DNA of 64,000 bases from Pictodentalium vernedei (Eukaryota; Mollusca; Scaphopoda; Dentaliida; Dentaliidae). The notes beneath the pieces were generated by a model. It was not told where the DNA came from. It made no database searches and worked only from the letters and a program-made list of their open reading frames with translations. Location of the stretch: positions 662,657,838 through 662,721,837 of the forward strand of contig CM062296.1 of the NCBI GenBank assembly GCA_031216915.1, given 5' to 3'. Shown piece by piece: positions 23,667 to 36,357 of the stretch; position 1 is the stretch's first letter; each line of letters opens with the position of its first letter. The translations under genes were made by a program, and so were the position numbers.

Positions 23667-25790
23667 TGCTCACCTGACTTTCAGTCCGGAGAGCTATAGT
23701 GATCACTCACCATCCGTCGTCCATCATCCATCGTCCGTGAACATGGTGTTTGCGTCTTCTCCTCCCAAACCGCTGAACCAATTTAATTGATATTTGAGAT
23801 AATAGTTTGTTATGACATCGCAATTTGAATTTGTTCCAATCAAGCTGAGTCGCCCCTTGGTAGGGCCATGCCCTAAAAGTGTGCTTAAATCTTAAAAAAT
23901 CTTCTTCTCATGAACCAGCAGTAGCAGAGACTTGATATTTTGTATGCAGCTTCCTTATGAGGTGTAGGCTCAGATTTGTCCAAGAGAAGTTCGAGGAGCT
24001 ATATTTGCCTTCGTTATGGGAGGGGCAAGAATTTTCGCCCCACCCAAAATTTCTGTTTTCCAAACTGAGAGGCAGATTAGAACCAAATTTGATATGAGGG
24101 CTTATTGGGTCATAAGTACTTAATTTATACCCAAATTCTTTTTCCTGTCACCCCATGGGAACTGCAGGAGCTAAAAATAGAAAAAACTTAAAACGCTCAT
24201 ATCTCCAAAACTACACAGCACTGAGAATTCTTATTTGGTGTGAAGCTTCCTTAGGACCAACAGAATGGAATGGTAAAAAAAAATAGCTATCGGTTTTATC
24301 ATGGGGTACTTTTTGGGGACTTTGAAAAAGTGCTGAGTCAGCATTTTTTAACACTGTGGGTAATGGGAAAAACATTTAAGACTACCTTTCTCCCAAACCA
24401 CTTCTCCAAAAGCTTTCAAATTTCATATATAACATCTTTGGAAGATTATTTCACATGTTTATTGAAATCAAATCCCTGGGTCCATATTTGGGCTCTCTAT
24501 CGGAGCCCAAATGTGTAAATTAGTGCAGTATGAGGAATATTCTTTCAAAATCTTCTTCTGCAGATCTACCAATCAGAATCTTTTGATATTTGGTATGCAG
24601 CAGTCTTAGGGGGTGAGATTCAAATTTGTTCAAGCCAAGTCCCTGGGTGCATATTTGGGCTCACTATGGGAGCCCAAATTATAACTTAGTTCAAAATGAG
24701 GAATTTTCTTTAAAAATCTTCTTCTTCAGATCCAGCAGTCGGAATGTTTTGATATTTGGTATGCAGCATCCTTAGGAGGGTGAGATTTAAGTTTGTTCAA
24801 GCCATGTCCCTAGGTCCATATTTGGGCTCACTGTGGGAGCTCGAATTGTAACTTAGTTCAAAATGAGGAATTTTCTTAAAAAATCTTCTTCTTCAGATCC
24901 AGCAGTCGGAACGTTTTGATATATGGTGTGCAGCATCCTTAGGGGGGTGAGATTCAAGTTTGTTAAAGCCAAGTCCCTGGGTTCATATTTGGGCTCCCTA
25001 TGAGAGCACGAATTATAACTTAGTTCAATATGAGGAATTTTTCTTTAAAAATCTTCTTCTTCAGATCCAGCAGTCGGAATATTTTGATATTTGGTATGCA
25101 GCATCCTTAAGGGGTTGAGATTCAAGTTTGTTGAAGCCGAGTCCCTGTGTTCATATTTGGGAGCCCGAATTATAACTTAGTTCAATATGAGGAATTTTTC
25201 TTTAAAAATCTTCTTCTTCAGATTCAGCAGTCGGAATGTTTTGATATTTGGCATGCAGCATTCTTAGGGGAGTGAAATTCAAGTTTGTTCAAGTCAAGTC
25301 CCTGTGTTCATATTTGGGCTCACTGTGGGGGCCCCAATTATAACTTAGTTCAAAATGAGGAATGTTTTTTAAAAATCTTCTTCAGATTCAGCAGTCAGAA
25401 TGTTTTGATATTTGGCATGCCGCATCCTTTGGGGGGTGAAATTCAAGTTTGTTCAAGCCAAGTACCTGGGTTCATATTTGGGCTCCCTGTGGGAGCCCGA
25501 ATTATAACTTAGTTCAATATGAGGAATATTTCTTTAAAAATCTTCTTCAGATTCAGCAGTCGGAATGTTTTGCTATTTGGCATGCAGCATCCTTAGGGGG
25601 GTGAAATTCAAGTTTGTTCAAGCCAAGTCCCTGGGTTCATATTTGGGCTCACTGTGGGAGCCTGCATTATAACTTAGTTCAAAATGAGGAATGTTTTTTG
25701 AAAATCTTCTTCAGATCCAGCAGTCAGAATGCTTTGATATTTGGCATGCAGCATCGTTAGGGGGTGAGATTCATGTTTGTTCAAGCCAAG
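23667..25790 (+). mobile_element. Family A element, 3'-truncated (A4)
   Basis: A degenerate 5' hairpin (GCTCACCTGACTTTCAGTCCGGAGAGCT) is followed by CCGTCGTCCATCATCCATCGTCCG. The family-A left segment and eight or so core units follow; AACTTAGT lies at 24683, 24850, 25017, 25173, 25342, 25505 and 25671. The 3' hairpin and CTTGT end are missing. Confidence 0.75.
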
Positions 25791-27090
25791 TTGAAAAAAA
25801 TTAAACATTGCTGAATGAGGGCCATTTTTGTGGTAATTTTTTCATATTTTTCAAACACCAAACCATTTGGGACTATTTTATAATCACGGGCAGTTGGTAT
25901 TGCACTTGCTTTCTGTTGATAATAACAAAAATATTCAGTAAATCTTCAGTTTGTATTTTCTTGAAAAATGTGTACATCATCAGCATATTCGTTTTTAGCA
26001 GACGTCAACCTATATTCTTTTAACCCTTTACCTAATATGAAAAGCAGACGACACTTGCAAAAAAATTCTTGAATAACTAAAGTTTTTTCATTTTTCTCTC
26101 AAAAACATAGGGTATGAACCCTCATTGGAATGAGCTCAGCAAGCTTTTTGCAATGAGGGTTCATAACCTATGTTTTTGAGACAAAAAATGAAATAATAAT
26201 GAAAATTAATTGATAATTTTTAAGAATAGTGCTGACCGGTTTTGGCCGTTACGTTGAGTAAAGAGTTAAAAGCAGTAAACTGAATATTTACAAGGAGAAA
26301 GTATTTATGCATTGCCTAATTATACCCAAGATGGTGGAATGTGGGGGACACTTTTCTTTTTGTAACCAGTGAGAATTTCAACAATCCAGTTGTATATATT
26401 TGCAGAATATTTCACCCTTGAGTACAACAAGGCGCCATCAGCAATGCTAAAGCATTGCAGGTGGTGCCTTGTTGCACTACATGAGACAATTTGTGGGCAG
26501 AAAAAATATGTCTGAATCATTTTTCATAGAAAATTATTGTGTGTGGAAATTATTTTTGAAAAAAAGAGTTTGAAATTGTTAATAGTTAGGTCTTGATGGA
26601 TCTGAACCAAGGCAACAATGAATGGCATGAATTTTAATTCTTTGCAAACTGCTTTAACAAAATAAAATTTTTTATAAAGAATGATTGCATTGGCAGGTCT
26701 CAACATCTTTTGTGTGTGAAAGGCAAATGTGGACATAAACTGAATGTGTCAGGTCACATATCAATTAAACCTATACTACTGTATTACCTGTCATAATCAA
26801 TATATATTTTCTAATGTTGATGAAAAGTTAAAAATATTTGCTAACTTTCAATGTCACAGCCTTTTTAATATTTTTATGTCCCTGTGATGAATAGTGAGGG
26901 GGTGGGTGGAAGGGGGAGGAGTAGGGGGGGGGGGAGTCATATTGTTTTACCACTGTCCATCTGTATCAGAAACAAATGGTTTCTGGATGATAACTTTAGT
27001 TTGACAGAACAAAATGAAACAAAATTTTATACATAGATTTATAACCACATAATACAGGTTGAGATTGATAGTGGGCTTGGTCCAGTATTT
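25791..27090. other. Mixed repeats: L remnant, MITE, hairpin, family I start
   Basis: 25793-25860 continues repeat L. A MITE lies at 26020-26269. 26413-26487 is a hairpin with arms CAACAAGGCGCCATC..GCAATGCT and their complement. 26960-27090 carries family I sequence ('ataaccacataatacaggtt'), which recurs at 29040 and 29200. No gene is seen. Confidence 0.5.
26020..26269. mobile_element. TTAA-ended MITE with internal hairpin, copy 1
   Basis: The ends are TTAACCCTTTACCTAA and, inverted, TTGAGTAAAGAGTTAA. Internally, CTCAAAAACATAGG..TATGAACCCTCATTG pairs with its complement at 26149-26182. The 250-bp length, end sequence and internal hairpin match 54860-55107. The terminal TTAA may be part of the repeat or the target duplication, as in Kolobok or piggyBac-type insertions. 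No coding sequence is present. Confidence 0.82.
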
Positions 27091-28850
27091 TTATGTGTAC
27101 CCATACTATGTATGGTACACATAATGCCGGCATCTGGGGTGACCATCCATCGTTCGTCCATCTTTTGTCCGTCTGTCTGTCCATCTGTCCGTCCATCCGT
27201 CCGGCATCCGTATCCATTTCTTTGGTATTCGATAACTTAAAAAATATTGCTTGGAATGTCAAGTTACTTTATATTTGGGTTCAGGTTACTGATGTGCCGA
27301 GCTGTATAATTTTTGGTGTGAAGCGGATAATTTCATCCTGAGATATTAACCCTTTATCCTTCAAATTGAAAATTTCTCCAATCCCTTTGGCATTCGATAA
27401 CTTGAAAAATATTGCTTGGATTGTCAAGTTACTTTATATTTGTGTTCAGGTTACTGATGTGCCGAGCTGTATAGTTTTTGGTGTAAATCGGATAATTTGA
27501 TCCTGAGATATTAACCCTTTATCCTTCAGATTGAAAATTCCTCCAATCCCTTTGGCATTCGATAACTTGAAAAATATTGCTTGGATTGTCTAGTTACTTT
27601 ATATTTGTGTTCAGGTTACTGATGTGCCGAGCTGTATAATTTTTAGTGTAAATCTGATGATTTGATCCTGATATATTAACCCTTTATCCTTCAAATTGAA
27701 AATTTCTCCAATCCCTTTGGCATTCGATAACTTGAAAAATATTACTTGGATTGTCAAGTTACTTTTTATTTGTGATCAGGTTACTGATGTGCCGAGCTGT
27801 ATAGTTTTTGGTGTAAATCTGATAATTTAATCCTGAGATATTAACCCTTTATTCTTCAAATTGAAAATTCCTCCAATCCCTTTGGCATTCGATAACTTGA
27901 AAAATATTGCTTGGATTGTCTAGTTATTTTATATTTGTGTTCAGGTTACTGATGTGCCGAGCTGTATAGTTTTTGGTGTAAATCGGGTAATTTGATCCTG
28001 AGATATTAACCCTTTATCCTTCAAATTGAAAATTCCTTCAATCCCTTTGGCATTCGATAATTTGAAAAATATTGCTTGGATTGTCCAGTTACTTTATATT
28101 TGTGTTCAGGTTACTGATGTGCCGAGCTGTATAGTTTTTAGTGTAAATCTGATGATTTGATCCCGAGATATTAACCCTTTATCCTTCAAGTTGAAAATTT
28201 CTCCAATCCCTTTGGCATTCGATAACTTGAAAAATATTACTTGGATTGTCAAGTTACTTTATATTTGTGTTCTGGATACTGATGTGCCAAGAAGCTGTAT
28301 AGTTTTTGGTGTAAATCTGTTATTTTGATCCTGAGATATTAACCCTTTATCCTTCAAATTGAAAATTCCTCCAATCCCTTTGGCATTTAATAACTTGAAA
28401 AATATTGCTTGGATTGTCAAGTTACTTTATAATTGTGTTCAAGTTACTGATGTGCTGAGCTGTATAGTTTTTGGTGTTAATCTGATAATTTAATCCCGAG
28501 ATATTAACCCTTTATCCTTCAAATTGAAAATTCCTCCAATACCTTTGGCATGAGATAACTCAAAAAATATCAATCCGATTGTCATGTTACTTTATATATT
28601 TATTCAGGTTACTGGTGTGCTGTGCTGTATAATTTTTTATGTAAATCTGATAATTTTGTCCGGAGATATTAACCCTTTATCCATCAAATTAGACACTCCT
28701 CCAATCCCTTTCTGTATGTACCCATACCTTGTATGGTGTACATAATGTCGGCATCCGTGGTGGCCCTCCGTCATACAGCTTTCTACTAGTTGCGCATATG
28801 GGTACACATCTGACGATTTCATCGGCCTATTTTTTGGCAGAGTTATGGTC
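27091..28850 (+). mobile_element. Hairpin-headed element with strict 165-bp core array
   Basis: The 5' hairpin is TGTGTACCCATAC-TAT-GTATGGTACACA (27094-27121). A tract of CCGT/CCAT/CTGT tetramers (27140-27205) follows, then about nine tandem units. TTAACCCTTTATCC occurs at 27346, 27511, 27676, 27841, 28006, 28171, 28339, 28504 and 28669, so the spacing is exactly 165 bp except once (168). A second copy of the hairpin (TGTACCCATACCTTGTATGGTGTACA, 28717-28742) follows the array. No 3' terminal module is recognised. Confidence 0.8.
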
Positions 28851-29251
28851 CTTTTCCAATTTAGACATGTTGATATTGGGTTTTCGGACGATAACTTTAG
28901 TTTGAGTGAATGAAATTAAACAAAATTTTAGTAGTGTTATGGCATTTTTCCAACATTCACAAAACATGTTGATATTGGTTTTTCGGGCGGTAACTTTAGT
29001 TTTATTGAATGAAATGAAACAAAATTTTATACCTAGGTTTATAACCACATAATACAGGTTGGGATTGATAATGGGCTTGGTCATTATTATTTGGCAGATT
29101 TATGGCCCTTTTCCAAATTAGAAAACATGTTGGTATTGGTTTCCAGACGATAACTTTAATTTGACTAAACGAAATGAAACAAAATTTTATTCATTGGTTT
29201 ATAACCACATAATACAGATTGGGATTGATAGTGGGCTTGGTCCAATATTTT
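28851..29251 (+). repeat. Family I tandem repeat
   Basis: Repeats of 'gttgatattggttttcgg', 'ataactttagttt' and 'ataaccacataatacag' occur. The same units flank element D on its other side (33311-33380), so D is inserted within family I. Confidence 0.6.
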
Positions 29252-30490
29252 TAGCTCAACTTGACAATGTCAAGTATGAACTATTTGAATGGGTTGTGAT
29301 ACCATCTCTACGTCTGTACATCCATCTGTCCACAATTCCTTTAGCACACCCTACAGACTGCAGCTCTCACCCGATCTGTTCCAAATTTCATACGTGGCTT
29401 AGATTTGGCATATGAATTGTCAACAATTCCATTGGCTCATCCTACAGGCCGCATCGCTTACTTACTCAGTTTCAAATTTCATATGTAGCTTTGGTGATGT
29501 CTCGATGGGAGCTATAAGATTTTTCCAAATTTCATTGAAAACTTGGCTGCCATCTTGGATTTGGCACATAAATTGTCAATAATTCTATTGCCACACCCTA
29601 CAGGCTGCTTCTCTCACCCAGTTAGTTCCAAATTACATATGTGCCTTTAGGACAGTGCTTAGATGGGATCTATTGAATTTTTCTGAATTCTGTTGAAAAA
29701 CATGGCCCCCAATGGCCATCTTAGATCTGGCACATGAATTGTCAACAATTCCATTGGCACACCCTACAGGCCACATCTCTCACCTGATTAGTGCCATATT
29801 TTATATGTGACTTTAGGATAATGTATAGATGGGAGCTACTGAATTTTTCCCAATTTCGTTGCAAAATGTGGCCACCAGTGGCCATCTAGATTTGTCACAT
29901 ATTTTGTCAATAATTCCAATGACACCCAAAAGGCTGCATCTCTCACCAATCTTTTTCAAATTTTATATGTAGCTTTGGTGTGATGTCTAGATGGATGCTA
30001 TCAAATTTTTCTGAATTTTGTTGAAAAACATAGATGCACCAGCCATCTCTGATTTGTCTCGTAAACTGTCAACAATTCCATTAGCACACCCTACAGGCCA
30101 CATTTCTCTCCCGATTTTTTCAAATTTCACTTGTAGTTTTGGTGTCATATCTAGATGGAAGCTTTCAAATGTTACTGAAGTTTGTTGAAAAACATGGCCA
30201 CCAGCAGCCATCTTGGATTTGACATATATATTGTGAACAATTCCATTAGCACACCTTACAGGCCACATCTCTTACCAAATTTTTTTCAAATTTCATATGT
30301 GGCTTTTGTGATGTCGACATGGAAGCTATCAAATTTGTCTGAATTTTGTTGAAAAACATGGCCACCATCAACCATCTTGGATTTGGCATAATGAATTGCC
30401 AACAGTTCCATTAGTACACTCTACAGGTCGCATCCCTCACCCAATCTTTTTCAGGTTTCATATGTAGCTTTGGTGTGATGGGTTGTTTTT

Positions 30491-33205
30491 TAGCTCACCT
30501 GAGCGAAGCTCAGTGGGAGCTTTACTGATCACATTCTGTCCGTCATCCATCGCCATCCGGCGTTAACTTTACATTATCGACTTCTGATTCAAAACCTCTA
30601 GCCCAAGTTTATTCAAATGTTGGGTAAATGTTTATTACCTAATGCCAATTCAGATTTGTTCAAATGAAGTTGCTCCTCCTCCTGGGTGGTGCCATGCCCC
30701 CAAGGGGCACCAAAATCTTTGAAAATCTTCTTCTCATAAACCAGCAGTAGCAGAGACTTGATATATGGTATGCAGCTTCCTTTTAAGGTGTGGACTCAGA
30801 TTTGTTCAAGAGAAGTTTGATGGGCCATATTTGGCGTCGTTATAGGAGGGGAAAAATTTTTGGCCCAGCCCGAAATTTCTATTTTCCAAACCGAGAGGCT
30901 GATTTGAACCAAATTTTATGTGAGGGCTTATTGGGTCATAAGTACCTAATTTGTGCCGAATTTTTTTTCCTGTACCCGCGTGGGAACCGCAGAAGCTAAA
31001 AATAGAAAAAAATTAAAATGCCCATATCTCCAAAATTGCACGGCACTGAGTATTTTTATTTGGTGTGAAGCTTCCTTAGTACCAACAGAAAGGATTGGTA
31101 AAAAAAAATTAACATCAGTTTTATCATAGGGTACATTTCAGGACTTTGAAAAAGTGCTGAGTCAACACTTCTTAACACTGTAGGCAATGGGAAAAACATT
31201 AAAAAATCTTCTTCTCCAGATCCAGCAGGCAGAATCGTTTGATATTTGGTATGCAACATTGTAGGGTGGATCTGATTGAAGTTTATTCAAATCGGCACCC
31301 TGGGTTTATATTTGGGCTCAGTATAGGAGCCCGAATTCGAACTTAGTGCATTTCAGGCAAATTTCTTAAAAAATCTTCTTCTCCAGATCCAGCAGGCAGA
31401 ATCTTTTGATATTTGGTATGCAACATTGTGGGGTGGATCTGATTCAGTTTTGTTCAAATCGGCCCCCTGGATTTATATTTGGGCTCACTATAGAAGCCTG
31501 AATTCGAACTTAGTTTATTTCAGGCAAATTTCTTAAAAAATCTTCTCCAGATCCGGCAGGCAGAATCTTTTGATATTTGGTATGCAACATTGTGGGGTGG
31601 ATCTGATTCAAGTTTGTTCAAATCGGCCCCCCTGGATTCATATTTGGGCTCACTATAGAATCTCGAATTCGAACTTAGTGCATTTCAGGCAAATTTCATT
31701 AAAAATCTTCTTCTCCAGATTCAGCAGGCAGAATCTTTTGATATTTGGTATGCAACATTGTGGGGTGGATCTGATTCAGTTTTGTTCAAATCGGCCCCCT
31801 GGATTCATATTTGGGCTCACTATAGAAGCCTGAATTCAAACTTCGTGCATTTCAGGCAAATTTCTTAAAAAATCTTCTCCAGATCCAGCAGGCAGAATCT
31901 TTTGATATTTGGTATGCAACATTGTGGGGTGGAGCTGATTCAAGTTTGTTCAAATCACCCCCCCCCCCCCCCCCCCTGGGTTCATATTTGGGCTCAGTAT
32001 AGAAGCCCGAATTTGAACTTGGTGCATTTCAGGCAAATTTCTTTGAAAATCTTCTTCTCAAGATCCACTGGCAGAATCTTTTGATATTGGGTATGCAGCA
32101 TGCTTAGGGGGTGAGATTCAAGTTTGTTCAAGCCAAGTCCTTGGGTTCATATTTGATCTCACTGTGGTAGCCCGAATTATAACTTAGTTCAAAATGAGGA
32201 ATTTTCTTTAAATATCTTCTTCAGATCCAGCAGTCGGAATGTTTTGATATTTGGTATGCAGCATCCTCAGGGGGGTAAAATTCAAGTTTGTTCAAGCCAT
32301 GTCCCTAGGTCCATATTTGGGCTCACTGTTGGAGCTTGAATTGTAACTTAGTACGAAATGAGGAATTTTCTTAAAAAATCTTCTTCTTCAGATCCAGCAG
32401 TCGGAATGTTTTGATATGTGGTGTGTAGCATCCTGGGGGGGATGGGGGGATTCAAGTTTGTTAAAGCCAAGTCCCTGGGTCCATATTTGCACTCCCTGTG
32501 GGAGCCTGAATTATAACTTAATCAATATGAGGAATTTTTCTTTAAAAATCTTCTTCTTCAGATTCAGCAGTCGGAATGTTTTGATATTTGGCATGTAGCA
32601 ACCTTAGGGGGTGAGATTCAAGTTTGTTCAAGCTAAGTCCCTTGGTTCATATTTGGGCTCACTATGGGAACCCGAATGACAACTTAGTTCTAAATGAGGA
32701 ATTTTCTTTACAACCTTCAGATCCAGCAGATGAATGCTTTTGATATTTTTTATGCAGCATCCTTAGGAGGGGGGGGGAGGTAAGATTCAAGTTTGTTCAA
32801 GCCATGTCCCTAGGTCCATATTTGAGCTCACTGTGGGAGCTCGAATTGTAACTTAGTTCAAAATGAGGAATTTTTTTTAAAAATCTTCTTCTTCAGATCC
32901 AGCAGTCAGAATGTTTTGATATTTGTTGTGCAGCATCCTTAGGGGGTGAAATTCAAGTTGGTTAAAGCCAAGTCCCTGGGTTCATATATGGGCTGCCTGA
33001 GAGAGCCCGAATTATAACTTAGTTCAATATGAGGAATATTCTTTAAAAATCTTTTTTTTTAAGATCCACTGGTCAGAATCTTTGGATATTAGGTATAAGC
33101 TTTTCTTAGGAGGAGCAGATGCAACTTGTTGAACTCAATTCTCTGGGTTGATATTTAGGCTAGCATGTCAGGTGAGTGCCTCAGGCCCCCCCTGGGGCCT
33201 CTTGT
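30491..33205 (+). mobile_element. Family A element (A5), nested in element D
   Basis: The 5' hairpin is AGCTCACCTGAGCGAAGCTCAGTGGGAGCT and a CCGTCATCCATCGCCATCCGGCG tract follows. The family-A left segment and about twelve core units of 155-168 bp fill the middle. The 3' end is GTCAGGTGAG and GGCCCCCCCTGGGGCCTCTTGT. It is complete at both ends and non-coding. A C19 run lies at 31958-31976. Confidence 0.8.
31958..31976 (+). repeat. C19 homopolymer
   Basis: Nineteen consecutive C residues interrupt one core unit of element A5, where other units have four or five. Confidence 0.9.
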
Positions 33206-33518
33206 TTTTTGTAGAAACTTCATTGAGTGACCTATCATTACTTGAGCTTTCTCTTTAGTTCAGTCCCTTCTTGGACAAGTTGAGCTGCGGTGTAATTGAC
33301 ACTTTAATTTGGTAGAGTTATGACCCTTTTCCCACTTGGAAGACATGTTGATATTGGTTTCCGGATGGTAACTTGAGTTACAGGTGTCTGATTTCAATCA
33401 ACTTGGAATATAGCTTACTGTAGACAATATACCAGACAGGTTTGATTTTGAGTGTGGTGCAGTAATTGTTATACCCCCACCCCAGCGAGGCTATATAGCA
33501 TTCACTTTGTCTATCTGT

Positions 33519-33684
33519 CTGTCCATCCATCTATCCATCCATCCATCCATCCATCCATCCATCCATCCATCCATCCATCCATCCATCCATCCATCCATCA
33601 GTCTGACTGACCATCCATCCATCCATCCATCCATCCATCCATCCATCCATCCATCCATCCATCCATCCATCCATCCATCCATCT
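33519..33684 (+). repeat. (ATCC)n microsatellite in two blocks
   Basis: Two runs of ATCC are separated by AGTCTGACTGACC at 33600-33612. The translated product (repeated IHPS or MDGW on the two strands) is an artefact. Confidence 0.95.
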
Positions 33685-34030
33685 GTCTGACAAAATTCAA
33701 TCATGAATAACTTGTAAAGTACTTGGTTGAGTGACTTGATATTTGGTATGCAAGTGTATCCTATTGCTGTTTACCCATAGTGAAATGCAGGTGCTGTTGA
33801 AGATTTTGTTGCCAGAGTCTTTGCCCTTTATGGACTTAGAATATGTCCGCCTTGAAATTAATTCATGAATAACTTGCAGAGTACTCAATGGAATGACTTC
33901 ATATTTGGTGTGTAAGTCTATCCTATTGATGACTACCCACAGTACGAGCAAGATGTTATGCAGTGTATTATTGTAGGAGTTATTGCATTTTATGGACTTT
34001 GCTTTTGTCCATCTCAAAATTCAATCATGA

Positions 34031-34397
34031 GGGTCCGGTGGCTCAGTAGGTAGAGGTGCAGGCTGCAATCTGAGAGATCCTCGGTTCGAATCCCACCTGC
34101 AGCAATCGCGTTGTGTCCTTGGGCAAGACACTTCACCCCCATTGCCCAAGTGGGGGCACGGTGACGCTGTGGACTAAAAGCGCACTGCACGTCGATAGTG
34201 CACCTGTCTTCAACCAATGCTAACCCTGCTTGTGTGGAGTTAGTATGTTGGGGAGCTGACAGTTACTCGGTGGTTCTCTCCGGGTTCTCCAGCTTCCTCC
34301 ACCTGTAAAACTGTCATGGTCATGATTAGCCATTGTGCAGAAATATATGACCTTAAACACCAATAAACAATATTAAAAAAAAAAAATAATGAAAAAA
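34031..34397 (+). repeat. tRNA-derived SINE with 15-bp target duplication
   Basis: The copy has an A box TGGCTCAGTAGG (34039-34050), a B box GGTTCGAATCC, the common body and an A-rich tail of mixed A and AATA. The flanks AAAATTCAATCATGA (34016-34030) and AAAATTCATTCATGA (34398-34412) differ at one base. Confidence 0.93.
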
Positions 34398-34450
34398 AAA
34401 ATTCATTCATGAATAACTTGTTTAATTAAGGGTACCTTCAAGGTGTAATC

Positions 34451-35376
34451 AACTCCTCTCACAATTTCTAATGTAGGGAGTTGAAACTTCAGGATATGGT
34501 TACACATGTCTTGCAGATGCGCAACATATATAAAGTTTGCAGAAAAATATTTTTTTCACAGAATTAGAGGCAGGGGTACTTTTTTGTGTCACCCTGTGGT
34601 GACATTTAATAGTTCTTATGATTTATCTAACAATCATATAGATTTTGGCCTGAAACCCACGAGAAACGGTACGTATCACATAATGTATTCCGATTCCGTA
34701 TCATATAGACAACTTTTTCTGATTCCGTATCATTTTTATTCAGTTTCCGGTAAACACCGCGCTGTGACAAATAATATCATTATATGCATTGTTATTACGC
34801 ACTAAAATATGAAATTCAAAATTTTGACCAATTCCAACCCAATTTAAACTGAAAAACGGGGGAAACGGGCTTCATGTAACGGGATTGTTAGATAAATGTA
34901 TTATCATGACCAAATAAATGCATGTCCTGTAATTTGTATCAGATTCTCAGTCGTGTTTACAATCGGATCACAACTCGCCCTTACGGGCTCGTTGCGATCT
35001 GATTGTAAACACGACCTCGAATCTGATACAAATTACAGGACATGCTCATGGTCATGATAATGTATATATATACCCCAATGGTCTGTAATCTATCATCTTT
35101 CAGCGTGACCCAGTAATAAATGTTTCATTTCTGTAAAGCTATCCATGGTGTTGCAGGTAGAGGTATATGCCACCCTCGACTTTGCTCTAGTTATCTAAGT
35201 TATGGTCCCTTTTTGGACTTTGTTAACCTCTAAACATAGTTTTACATAAAGCAGGGGCATTTGTGTCCCATGGACACATTTGGTGGCCTGCTGAATGGAG
35301 ATAATATAAGATAAGATATATATCAATAGCAAGTTGGCATGCACATCCCTTGCAATTTTCAAGTTGCTTCAGTTTT
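34451..35376. other. Unassigned DNA containing a large palindrome
   Basis: Apart from the palindrome at 34901-35060, no repeat or exon is recognised. Confidence 0.4.
34901..35060. repeat. Large foldback palindrome, about 70-80-bp arms
   Basis: The outer arms are TTATCATGAC/GTCATGATAA. Inner blocks are CATGTCCTGTAATTTGTATC, CGTGTTTACAATC and ACTCGCCC, each matched by its complement on the right. The loop is TTAC (34981-34984). About nine unpaired bases interrupt the left arm near 34911. Probably a foldback MITE. Confidence 0.9.
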
Positions 35377-36357
35377 TAGCTTAACTTGACATAGTTAAGA
35401 TAATCTATTGCCATCACATGTGTGGAAGTCTGTTAGTCTGTGAGTCTGTGACGTCTGTTCACATTTTCCTTTAGCATGGGCTGCACCTCGCAGTTCTCGT
35501 CTGATCGTCACAAAATTTCATATGCAGGTTTGGGGTCATGTCTAGATGAGAACGCCCCCTTTTGGTCACGATCGGGCAACCGGTATGGCTGCCCGAGCCC
35601 AAAACCCGAAAACAATTAGCACAGTCTACAGGTCGTATATATGAAGGGATTTCATTGTAACTTGGTAGGATGCCTCTGTATAATGCCTAGATGAGAACGT
35701 GTCCTTTTGGGCATGGTCTATCAACCGTGATGGCTGCCCAAGCCCGAAACCCAAAAACTTTTAGCACAGTCTGCAGGTCATCGTTAATGTGGAGGGATTT
35801 CATTGTAACTTGGTAGGATGACTCCTTATGATGTCTAGATGAGAATTTCCCCATTTGGGCATGATCTGCCAACCGTGACGACTGCCCGAGCCCAAAACCC
35901 GAAAACCTTTAGCACAGTCTACAGGTCATATTTATTGAGGAATTTCATTGTAGCTTGGTGGGTTGACTTCATACAATGTCTAGATGAGAAAGTCCTGTTT
36001 TGGACGTGATTGGGCAACTGTGACGGCTACAGGGGCCCAAAGCCCGAAAACCTTTAGCACAGTCTAGAGGACAAATTTATGAAGGGATTTCATTGTAACT
36101 TGGTAGGACGACTCCAAATAATGTCTAGATGAGAACGTCCCATTTTGATCGCGATCATGCAGTCTTGATGTGTGCCCGAGCCAAAAAAACTTTAGCATAG
36201 GCAAAAGGTCATATTTATGGAAGGATTTCATTGTAACCTGTTTGGTTGACTCCGTATAATGCCTAGATGATGACATCCCCTTTTGGTCGTGATTGGTCAG
36301 TTGTGATGGCTACAAGTGCCCGAAGCCCGAAAACCTTGAGCACAGTCTACAGATCAT

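Larger units (their letters stand above)
29252..33310 (+). mobile_element. Element D, interrupted by A5
   Basis: The 5' hairpin AGCTCAACTTGAC..GTCAAG (29253-29276) is followed by a CCATCTGTCC tract. About seven core units ('ttagcacaccctacaggcc', spaced roughly 157-170 bp, each with 'atggccaccag') follow. Element A5 then intervenes from 30491 to 33205. The 3' module of D resumes after it and ends in AAGTTGAGCTGCGGTGTAATTGACACTTTAATTT (33277-33310). That is the same 3' end type as families B and E, although the core is unrelated. Confidence 0.7.
33466..34450 (+). mobile_element. (ATCC)n-headed satellite element, interrupted by a SINE
   Basis: Sequence TTATACCCCCACCCC leads into a long (ATCC)n tract (33519-33684). 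Tandem units follow, beginning 'aattcaatcatgaataactt' at about 33692, 33855 and 34017 (spacing 162-163 bp). The third unit is cut by the SINE at 34031 and resumes at 34398. The right end is unclear. Confidence 0.6.

Noticed and set aside
27091..28850. CRISPR-like array because of regular spacing
   Set aside because: The whole 165-bp unit is conserved, with no variable spacers between short repeats. This is a eukaryotic satellite.
33491..33710. Reading frames of repeated IHPS or MDGW
   Set aside because: Pure translation of an (ATCC)n microsatellite.
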